A DNA stretch of 6,587 bases from DATJOJ01 sp035507035 (lineage in GTDB: Bacteria > Acidobacteriota > Terriglobia > Terriglobales > Acidobacteriaceae). The notes below the pieces were generated by a model. That model ran no database searches. It saw only the letters and a list, made by a program, of their open reading frames with translations, and was not told the DNA's origin. Shown here piece after piece: positions 1 through 6,095 of the stretch. The stretch is from NCBI GenBank assembly GCA_035507035.1, contig DATJOJ010000036.1, positions 1-6,587 of the forward strand. The letters run 5' to 3'. Made by a program: the position numbers and the translations under genes. Each line of letters starts with the position of its first letter. Positions within the stretch are counted from its first letter, which is position 1.

Positions 1-1491
1 ACGCTGAACGACGCGGTGTTGCGGACGTTCGAAACCACCGGGGCTAGCGTTTTCCTTTGCATAGTGACAGCGGCGACCGCTACAGTGTCACTCGCCTTTG
101 CAAAATTCAAGGGACTGGCGGAGTTCGGATTCATCCTGACGGTTGGAATGTTCATGATGATGCTGCATACCCTCCTGACAGTTCCGGCGCTGCTGCAGCT
201 GTGGTGGCGAATCCGGAAGCCGCGAGCGCCCCAAACGATTACCTTCCGGTTGCTTCCATTCGTGGCGCAAAAGTCGGTTGATTTTGTGGGCCGACACTCG
301 CGCCTGGTGTTGGGCTTGGGCGCGGGAGCGTTCCTGCTGTCGTTAGCATTTCTGCCGACGATCAAATTCGAAAAGCATTTCGAGATCACCGGCGCCGATA
401 ATCCCGCAGTGGTGGCGCAGAACTTGCTTTCGACGAGGTTCGGCATTGAAGGCAGCCCGCACCTGCTGTTGATTGCCGGCGGCGAGCAGGAAGTTCTGGG
501 CAGAGCCGAACAATTGACTGCCAGGCTGGAAGACTATCAGCATCGCGGGGTTATCAAATCCATCTTCTCACCTACAATTCTGCTTCCATCGGTTCGAACG
601 CAAAGGGAACGAGCCAGTTCGCTGGCGGGCGTCGATTTTGCGAAGTCCGCCCGCGCTCTCGAGGATGCGCTTCGCGAGAATGGTTTTCGAACCGGGCCAG
701 TCCAGCCTTTTATCGATCAGCTGCTACAGTTAGGACAAGATGGGGGATCAGTTAGTGATCCAATTACGCTGGAGACCGCCGCCAAATTTCTGCCGGCAGG
801 ACTGCTCAACAACAGCATTCGCAAGACCGGCCCGGGCAGCTACGTAGCAGCCATCAGTTTCTATGGAACTGATCCCGATGCGGTCGAGGTAGTTCCTGAA
901 AGCGTTATCAAGTCCTGGCGTAATGAGTTTGGCCCATTCACGGATTTTTCTTTCGAAAAGATGAATCGCGATTTGCAGCGGCAAGTGCTTCACGACAGCA
1001 GAAAAGCATTGGTGTGGACGGCGGCCGGAATTTTCCTGATTGTCTATCTCTGTTTTCGCAATCTTCGCGTGTCGCTGGTTGTACTGATCCCGATCGTATT
1101 CGGGATCGTCACAACTTTTGGCCTGTTACTGCTGATGAAGCACCACTTCAGTTTCATGTCGATTACGGCGATTCCGCTCATCATTGGAATCGGCATCGAC
1201 AATGGAATCCATTTGGTGCGGCGATACCGGGAGAATGAGCAAAATGAAATTCTTGTGATCGCCAAGGCTTCGGGCGCGGCGCTGATTCAATCGAACTTGA
1301 CTACGATTGTTGGATTCGGAGCACTTATGACTTCCAGTTTCGCGCCGCTTGTGGAAATGGGTCTGGTGACTTCATTGGGAGTTGCGTTGGCACTGGCGGG
1401 TGGCCTGCTGTTGATTCCCGCTGTCATTCTGCCCGGGGAACGGCGCCGTAACGTCGCGGCCATGCCAACAGGGAATCCAACTGGAGATTAA
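1..1491 (+). CDS. MMPL/RND-superfamily exporter, C-terminal part (5' truncated by window)
   Basis: Inner-membrane, proton-driven transporter of the MMPL/hydrophobe RND type, which moves lipids or hydrophobic acyl products out of the inner membrane. The frame is open from base 1 to TAA 1489-1491 (496 codons). The GTG at 16 lies inside a conserved transmembrane region, so the true start is upstream. By numbering from base 1, residues 14-34 and 40-67 look like the last two helices of the first RND half, and 102-118 like TM7. Residues about 120-335 are the second periplasmic loop and 336 to about 480 are TM8-12. The second half carries GIGIDNGIH with Asp400, followed by RRYRE, the typical MMPL signature with the proton-relay acid, and QSNLTTIVGFG at 430-440. 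Known full-length relatives have about 750-900 residues, so roughly 250-400 are missing upstream. A LolA-like protein and acyl-chain genes follow on the same strand, which suggests export of an acyl product. The substrate is not readable from sequence. Confidence 0.92.
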   Translation, partial: TLNDAVLRTFETTGASVFLCIVTAATATVSLAFAKFKGLAEFGFILTVGMFMMMLHTLLTVPALLQLWWRIRKPRAPQTITFRLLPFVAQKSVDFVGRHSRLVLGLGAGAFLLSLAFLPTIKFEKHFEITGADNPAVVAQNLLSTRFGIEGSPHLLLIAGGEQEVLGRAEQLTARLEDYQHRGVIKSIFSPTILLPSVRTQRERASSLAGVDFAKSARALEDALRENGFRTGPVQPFIDQLLQLGQDGGSVSDPITLETAAKFLPAGLLNNSIRKTGPGSYVAAISFYGTDPDAVEVVPESVIKSWRNEFGPFTDFSFEKMNRDLQRQVLHDSRKALVWTAAGIFLIVYLCFRNLRVSLVVLIPIVFGIVTTFGLLLLMKHHFSFMSITAIPLIIGIGIDNGIHLVRRYRENEQNEILVIAKASGAALIQSNLTTIVGFGALMTSSFAPLVEMGLVTSLGVALALAGGLLLIPAVILPGERRRNVAAMPTGNPTGD

Positions 1492-1560
1492 TTTGCAACG
1501 AAGTTTTACAGAGAGGTATGCACATCAAGTTACAATTCTGGGTTGCCGGAATTATTTTTG

Positions 1561-4500
1561 ATGAAATCGCTCCTTCGCTCGGCAACACTATTTTTGTTCC
1601 CCTCGATGCCTGGCTTCTACCGACGAATAACTTGCAGGAGGCTGTCGCCGGCTTTGTTGTTCTCGATCTTTCTGCTTTTTCCGCTAACGGCAGAAGCGGG
1701 ACTGCCGCAGGTTGCGATCTCGATTCCGACAGATCAGAGCGTTAGTAAGGGCCTGACAACCGCTGAGCGGTGTGAGCTCCCGGGAAAAGTGATCGTGCTG
1801 CCACCGCTGTCTTTTAATTTTGCGAGCGGCGATTTCGCGCATGGCGAAGACCCCACGAGCTTAGCCGAAGAGCAAGCCGTCCGGAGCGCACCTGAAGGAT
1901 CCGAATTGTGGCTGCATGTGGTGGTGAAAGCCGATTCGGTCGCCGCCAAAGAATCCGAGCAGGGAATTGGCGAGCGTGTGGATGCGTTTGTGAAATCTCT
2001 GCCTTTATCAGCGGCTGTGGTGCGCGGCGTGGTAGTGGAGATTAAAGAGCCGGTGATGGCTCCCGATCTGTTCGCGTTCGGATTGGTACGCCTGGCATTG
2101 GCAATTAAGGCTAACGACAGCGGTGTGCGTTTGGCATTTGTTTTTCCGCCTGGGTTCGTCGGCAGCCATGGCGATCTTGTAAGAAGGTTGGCGACCTATT
2201 CCGATCTGCTGGGAACCACTTTTGCCGAGGGCTGGCGTCAAGAGGTTGCGCGGATTTCCGAAGAGGGCATGAATAAGCCGGTCATTCTTAAATTGGAGAC
2301 CACAGCCTCCGCGTCGCCTTCGCCGTTTTTGGCGGCGATGCTGGCTGCCCGCGAACCCCCGGTGGAGATTGTCTGGGCGGAGCCGCCGGACGGCAAGTCG
2401 GCTGCGGCCTTGTGCACGGCGGGCAGCTTTCTGGGCCGCTCAATCACGGCCAACATGTTTGCGGTGGATTCTGCAGCCTCTCCGTTCACCGTTGCGGCGG
2501 ATGGTCAAAGAAACGACGGCTTAAGAAACGATCAGACGCACTTTTTCGTTGGCGGTCCATCGGACGTGGTGATTGTGGCACGCGTCGATGCGACCCCCAG
2601 TTCACCGAAGGCGGTTAAATTATCGAGCGTTAAGTCCGGGCCATTCGAGATCAACTGGTATGACCCGGCAACCGGTATGCAACTCCCGGCAGGCGAAGTG
2701 AAAACGACTGAGAAAGGCTTCGAGCAGATCTGCGAGTGCACCAGCGAATACGCGCTGATCTCGATTCACCAACCAAGCAACTCCGATCAGACGCTGTATA
2801 ACACGGTGGAGGTCAAGGGCGGCGTCGAACTGAGCGTCGAGGAAATCATCGCGCGCTGGCAACAGAATCGCGAAGCGCAAAGGCAAAAGCTGGATAACTA
2901 TACCGCCTCAGCGTTCATGAGCTTGCACTTTGAAGCCACCACCCTGGAGCCAGGGTTCGACTTTTCGATGCAGCTGATGCAATTCTTCAGCCGGGACGGC
3001 CGGACCGAAATTGCGCAAAAGCAGTTCTACATCAACGGAGTGAAGTTCGGGAAGAATCATGAGTTTCCGCTGCCCGAAATCGAGCCGGAAAAGGTGATGA
3101 CCCAGCCTCTCGAATTGAAACTCACTGAACGTTACAACTACAAATTGCTTGGGACCGAACAGGTAAATGGGGTGCTGTGTTTTGTGGTGGGATTCGAGCC
3201 GAAGGTGCAGCCCAAAGGAGAAAACGAGGCGCTTTACAGCGGGAAGATATGGATTGACGGTACGACTTTTCGTCAGGTGAAAGAGTATCTGCGCCAGCGC
3301 GGCCTCAACAGCAACGTGCTGGTGAACGTGGAGACACAGAATTACGAACTGTTCCGCGATAGCAATGGAAACGAATTCAACTTGCTGCGATCAGTTTACG
3401 CACAGCAATTGCTCAATGCTGCCGGGCGTGATTTTGTGTTGCAGAGGACGGTGCACTTTTCCGACTACGTCATCAACAGCCCAACCTTCAACGCCGCCCT
3501 GGCGGTGGAGCATGATTCCCGCGATCCGATGTTCCGCGATACCGACAAGGGACTGCGGTCGCTGCGAGTGAAGAACGGCGAACGAGTTGTAGTGGAGCAG
3601 AATGCGAAGCGCATCAAGTCGGTGGTTGGCGGCGCGATGTATGGAGGCACGTTCAACTTTCCAATTCCGTTCCTCGGCACCAGCACCGTGAATTTTGATT
3701 TTCACAACACTGGGGCGCAGCTTTCGACGTTCTTTGCCGGGCCTATTCTGATTTCCGACCTTTCAAAGCAGTTCCGGCCCAAGTTCCGTGTGGCGCTGGA
3801 CTTGGCGCTTTCAGGATTGCCCGGCCAGAATCGCATCTACGGGAATAACACTGAGTTGACCCAAGGGGAAGTATGGACGTGGGAGCAAACTGTCGGCGTG
3901 CGCGCTTCGTGGCAAGCCGCCACTCATCTGAGCGTAACAGCCTCGAACTATTTCGCGTATGACAACTTTTTGCGGACCTACCAGGCGGTGGAGCAATATC
4001 AACTGCCGCGAAACGGTTTGAATGTGCTTCCAGGCGTCGAAATAAAATACAGCCGCCACGGTTACGTGTTCGACGCGCAAGGAACACGGGGGGAGCGCAT
4101 AGGCTGGCGGCCGTTCGGATGCGTTTCGCTGGCGCAAATTGCACCTGGGTGCGGAGTTTCGCCCTCTGGCCAATCGGCCAATCCGCCTCCGGAAAATGCC
4201 CTGCTGATGCAGCGTCCGCAAAGTGCATTCACGCTCTACGACGCCGATTTGAACAAGGATTACTACATCCGCAAATTCACCAAAGGCGGATGGGATGTTT
4301 CTTACTGGGGCGGAGATCAACTGGACCGCTTTTCCCGTTACTTCCCGTCATTTCTTACGTCGCCGCGTCTTCACGGCATTCCGCCCGGCACGGATTCTTT
4401 TGACGCGATTGCCATGGCGGACGTGCACTACGGTTTCAACGTGATGGACCTGGTGAAGGTGGATGGAATGTACGCATATGCGCGGGCGCGCAACCTGGAT

Positions 4501-4668
4501 GAGTCCCCTAAATTCCGCAAATTCGACGGACTGGAACTTAACCTAAACACCCCGGCTCCGTTCGGCACGCTGCTGCAAGGCACGGTTTCCTACGCACTGG
4601 ACGGGAATATCCCTCGCTACAACTCCCGTTGGGCGGTGTACATGTTGATCTTCAAGCCATTGCGCTAA
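1561..4668 (+). CDS. Large exported protein: N-terminal region, LolA-like domain and outer-membrane beta-barrel-like C-terminus
   Basis: Probable periplasmic/outer-membrane partner of the upstream exporter. Numbered from ATG 1561 (1035 aa), a hydrophobic stretch at 28-46 ends in AEA before Gly47, a good signal peptidase I site. Residues about 50-410 contain alternating beta and helix patterns and end in a beta-rich segment with WYDPATG; this loosely recalls a degenerate glycosidase-like barrel plus beta-sandwich (inference). Residues about 416-680 resemble LolA-like lipoprotein-sorting domains: LDNYTAS near 444, YKLLGTEQVNGVLCFVV near 527, and KIWIDGTTF near 562. Residues 686-1035 are rich in aromatic and amphipathic strands starting GGAMYGGTFNF, with FLGTS and a final NTPAPFGTLLQG strand region, weakly Omp85-like. 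Two close Cys (854, 864) sit in a likely barrel loop. The start is uncertain: the frame opens at TTG 1543, ATG 1561 and ATG 1606 are alternatives, and 1606 gives the more usual 31-residue signal peptide. None has a clear ribosome binding site. It begins 69 bp after the exporter stop, so probably the same operon. Confidence 0.8.
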   Translation: MKSLLRSATLFLFPSMPGFYRRITCRRLSPALLFSIFLLFPLTAEAGLPQVAISIPTDQSVSKGLTTAERCELPGKVIVLPPLSFNFASGDFAHGEDPTSLAEEQAVRSAPEGSELWLHVVVKADSVAAKESEQGIGERVDAFVKSLPLSAAVVRGVVVEIKEPVMAPDLFAFGLVRLALAIKANDSGVRLAFVFPPGFVGSHGDLVRRLATYSDLLGTTFAEGWRQEVARISEEGMNKPVILKLETTASASPSPFLAAMLAAREPPVEIVWAEPPDGKSAAALCTAGSFLGRSITANMFAVDSAASPFTVAADGQRNDGLRNDQTHFFVGGPSDVVIVARVDATPSSPKAVKLSSVKSGPFEINWYDPATGMQLPAGEVKTTEKGFEQICECTSEYALISIHQPSNSDQTLYNTVEVKGGVELSVEEIIARWQQNREAQRQKLDNYTASAFMSLHFEATTLEPGFDFSMQLMQFFSRDGRTEIAQKQFYINGVKFGKNHEFPLPEIEPEKVMTQPLELKLTERYNYKLLGTEQVNGVLCFVVGFEPKVQPKGENEALYSGKIWIDGTTFRQVKEYLRQRGLNSNVLVNVETQNYELFRDSNGNEFNLLRSVYAQQLLNAAGRDFVLQRTVHFSDYVINSPTFNAALAVEHDSRDPMFRDTDKGLRSLRVKNGERVVVEQNAKRIKSVVGGAMYGGTFNFPIPFLGTSTVNFDFHNTGAQLSTFFAGPILISDLSKQFRPKFRVALDLALSGLPGQNRIYGNNTELTQGEVWTWEQTVGVRASWQAATHLSVTASNYFAYDNFLRTYQAVEQYQLPRNGLNVLPGVEIKYSRHGYVFDAQGTRGERIGWRPFGCVSLAQIAPGCGVSPSGQSANPPPENALLMQRPQSAFTLYDADLNKDYYIRKFTKGGWDVSYWGGDQLDRFSRYFPSFLTSPRLHGIPPGTDSFDAIAMADVHYGFNVMDLVKVDGMYAYARARNLDESPKFRKFDGLELNLNTPAPFGTLLQGTVSYALDGNIPRYNSRWAVYMLIFKPLR

Positions 4669-4676
4669 ATTCGGAA

Positions 4677-4736
4677 TTGACTGGAACAGATTTGACAGGA
4701 ATGAATTTGACAGAAGCAGATTTGACACAAATTAAG
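4677..4736 (+). repeat. Four tandem 15-bp units starting TTGAC, between the outer-membrane gene and fabG
   Basis: Units start at 4677, 4692, 4707 and 4722, exactly 15 bp apart: TTGACTGGAACAGAT, TTGACAGGAATGAAT, TTGACAGAAGCAGAT and TTGACACAAATTAAG. Pairs compared by eye share 10-12 of 15 bases. The array fills nearly the whole gap between stop 4666-4668 and the fabG ATG at 4739. Because 15 is a multiple of three, the frame stays open and reads as TDLTG, MNLTE, ADLTQ, close to the A(D/N)LXX pentapeptide-repeat pattern; its TGA (4740-4742) overlaps the fabG ATG. Three units contain TTGACA, the sigma-70 -35 consensus, but no convincing -10 box lies at the right distance. Whether it is a remnant, a translated short peptide or a regulatory array is not decided by the sequence. 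Confidence 0.8.
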
Positions 4737-4738
4737 AC

Positions 4739-5503
4739 ATGACTGAAACCAGCGTGGGTGATCGCACTGTCGTCAGAAACGTCGCATTAGTCACAGGCGC
4801 TTCAGGGACTATCGGCGCTGCGATCGCAAAACATCTGGGAAGCGCGGGATTCCGCGTAGCCGTGCATTACTGTCACGGGAAAGAATCCGCGGAGGCGGTG
4901 GTCAACTACATCGTCAGCGCCGGCGGAGAGGCTTCGGCTGTGGAAGCCGATCTCTGCCGCGAAGAGAACGTCGCGGCCATGTTCGAGCACATCGAACAGC
5001 AACTCGGCACCGTCGATTACCTGGTGAATAATGCGGGAGTGAATCGCGATGGGTTGCTGGCCTTTATGTCGGAGGAGCAGTGGGATGAAGTGATCAACAC
5101 CAATCTGCGCAGCACGTATTTGTGTTCGCGATTGGCATTGCCGGGCATGATGCGCCAGAGTGGCGGAGCGATTTGCAATATCGTCTCGCCTGCCGGAGTG
5201 CGCGGCCAAGCCGGCCAGTGCAATTACTCGGCAGCCAAGGGCGGAATTATCGCTTTCACCAAGGCACTTTCTCGCGAGGTGGGGCGGTTCCAGATTCGGG
5301 TTAACGCCGTTTGTCCCGGCGTGATTCCGAGCCCGATGTCGGCGAAATACATTGAGAAAGAAGAGAAACGACTGCTTGCGGAGATTCCTCTGGGGCGCTT
5401 TGGCAAGCCCGAAGAGGTGGCTCCAATCGTGGCGTTTCTCGGGTCCGAGCAGGCAAGTTACATCACCGGGCAGGTGATCGCGGTCGATGGCGGGCTGCTG
5501 TAA
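4739..5503 (+). CDS. fabG: 3-oxoacyl-ACP reductase, FabG-family short-chain dehydrogenase
   Basis: Cytosolic NAD(P)H-dependent reductase expected to reduce 3-oxoacyl-ACP to 3-hydroxyacyl-ACP during acyl chain elongation. The 254-residue product has the full classical SDR plan: cofactor motif TGASGTIG at 19-26, NNAG at 97-100, and the catalytic tetrad Asn122, Ser150, Tyr163 and Lys167 (YSAAK). NAVCPGVIPSPM follows, and the C-terminal ITGQVIAVDGG is typical of FabG. Spacing of the tetrad matches E. coli FabG (N110, S138, Y151, K155) with a 12-residue offset, so the N-terminus is slightly longer than usual. ATG 4739 is the only sensible start, yet no Shine-Dalgarno is visible; it overlaps a TGA in an upstream frame as ATGA, so translational coupling is possible. 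Next to an ACP and an acyltransferase it is more likely a pathway-specific paralogue than the housekeeping enzyme (inference). The exact acyl substrate is unknown. Confidence 0.93.
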   Translation: MTETSVGDRTVVRNVALVTGASGTIGAAIAKHLGSAGFRVAVHYCHGKESAEAVVNYIVSAGGEASAVEADLCREENVAAMFEHIEQQLGTVDYLVNNAGVNRDGLLAFMSEEQWDEVINTNLRSTYLCSRLALPGMMRQSGGAICNIVSPAGVRGQAGQCNYSAAKGGIIAFTKALSREVGRFQIRVNAVCPGVIPSPMSAKYIEKEEKRLLAEIPLGRFGKPEEVAPIVAFLGSEQASYITGQVIAVDGGLL

Positions 5504-5550
5504 ATTCGCGGTTTAAAAGGGGAAGAATAACGTAGAGGTCAGTACACTAC

Positions 5551-5590
5551 ATCGCGCCAGCAACGCTTGCAGTAAGGCTTTCGGGGCGAT
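5551..5590 (+). other. Imperfect stem-loop between fabG and the ACP gene
   Basis: ATCGCGCC (5551-5558) can pair with GGGGCGAT (5583-5590) in 7 of 8 positions, enclosing a small GCAA-CGC-TTGC hairpin at 5560-5570. It is followed by TCTTATGTTGATTT, which is not a clean T tract, so a standard intrinsic terminator is doubtful. It could be an attenuating structure, an RNA-processing site or chance. Confidence 0.25.
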
Positions 5591-5597
5591 TCTTATG

Positions 5598-5628
5598 TTG
5601 ATTTCAAGAGTGAGCTCTGTGGTATGCT
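5598..5628 (+). promoter_or_regulatory. Candidate sigma-70-type promoter with extended -10, upstream of the ACP gene
   Basis: TGG immediately precedes TATGCT at 5623-5628, giving an extended -10 box. TTGATT at 5598-5603 is a possible -35 box with a rather long 19-bp spacer. Transcription would begin near 5635, about 16 nt before the ATG at 5651. The -10 box covers the alternative ATG at 5624, so if the promoter is real the shorter ACP start is favoured. The 147-bp gap after fabG leaves room for separate control of the ACP. Confidence 0.4.
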
Positions 5629-5650
5629 ACGGCTTCGTAAACGAACAATA

Positions 5651-5917
5651 ATGGCGAGCATTAAGGAGCAACTCAAGCCCATCATCTTGAATAGCTTGCG
5701 GATTACCGACTTGACGCCTGCGGATCTGCGAGACGATCAGCCGCTTCTCGGCGGAGAACTGATAATCGATTCCATCGACATCCTTCAACTCGTGCTGGAG
5801 ATTGAGCGGCATTTTCGCATCAAGCTGGTGGAGGGCAACTTCAACAAGAAAGACCTCGAAAGCATTAATGCCCTGGCCTCAATCATCGAATCGAAAGTGG
5901 CGGAAGCAAGGTCGTGA
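5651..5917 (+). CDS. Acyl carrier protein
   Basis: Small cytosolic carrier (88 aa) that holds growing acyl chains on a 4'-phosphopantetheine arm. The attachment site is Ser41 in GGELIIDSIDILQLVLEIE; Asp40-Ser41 is conserved but the usual DSL is DSI, as in many specialised ACPs. The sequence fits the four-helix ACP fold: helix I about 3-16, a loop with DLTPADLRDDQPLL, helix II from Ser41 to about 53 with acidic residues, and a C-terminal helix near 72-86 (SINALASIIESKV). An in-frame ATG at 5624 would add nine basic residues (MLRLRKRTI) atypical of ACPs, and it lies inside a candidate -10 box, so 5651 is preferred. No clear ribosome binding site precedes either. It lies 147 bp after fabG and before an acyltransferase, suggesting a dedicated carrier for a lipid or polyene-like product rather than the housekeeping AcpP. 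Confidence 0.9.
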   Translation: MASIKEQLKPIILNSLRITDLTPADLRDDQPLLGGELIIDSIDILQLVLEIERHFRIKLVEGNFNKKDLESINALASIIESKVAEARS

Positions 5918-6095
5918 TATCGGCTATCCCAGGTGTGCTCCCACTTATCCTTACCTAATCAAACTGTCCCAAATAGAATAGCGGCTCGTTCGACTCGGGC
6001 AGCGGCTCGGCTTGGGGCGGAGTGATGCGCCATGCTCTGGCGTTGAATACGGAAGTAACTCACGACGTGGGCGACAACATAATGGCAGGCAGAAA
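5918..6095 (+). other. Gap between ACP and acyltransferase without a recognisable gene; possible gene remnant
   Basis: No known family is readable here. A GTG at 5914-5916 overlaps the ACP stop (GTGA) and opens a 14-codon frame, VISAIPGVLPLILT, ending at TAA 5956-5958. A second frame is open from 5977 to TGA 6097-6099 and contains GTG 6022 and ATG 6025; its stop overlaps the proposed acyltransferase TTG start (TTGA). AGCGGCTCG occurs twice, at 5980-5988 and 6001-6009, 21 bp apart. These overlaps are what one sees between coupled operon genes, so the stretch may be the remains of a deleted or frameshifted gene, or only a leader. Confidence 0.35.

Noticed and set aside
1493..1522. TTGCAA, 18 bp, TATGCA as a promoter for the outer-membrane protein gene
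   Set aside because: Both hexamers are weak matches, there is no extended -10, and the short distance after the exporter fits simple co-transcription.
1518..1745. 75-codon + frame with an adjacent GAGAGG
   Set aside because: Spacing of one base to the ATG is too short, and the frame mostly overlaps the signal peptide coding region of the large gene in another frame.
3811..4320. 169-codon minus-strand open frame, and an overlapping 161-codon one at 3743-4228
   Set aside because: Both lie antisense within the coherent barrel-coding region, overlap each other in different frames, and show Arg/Pro/Cys-rich composition with no recognisable motif; they are shadows of a high-GC gene.
4692..4727. 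Three TTGACA -35 consensus boxes as promoters for fabG
   Set aside because: No acceptable -10 hexamer lies 16-18 bp downstream of any of them; the boxes are explained by the 15-bp repeat.
5980..6010. tRNA-like T-arm: GCTCG, loop TTCGACT, CGGGC
   Set aside because: The five-pair stem and loop are good, but no matching acceptor strand, anticodon arm or CCA is present upstream or downstream; more likely chance, and not enough to call an attachment site.
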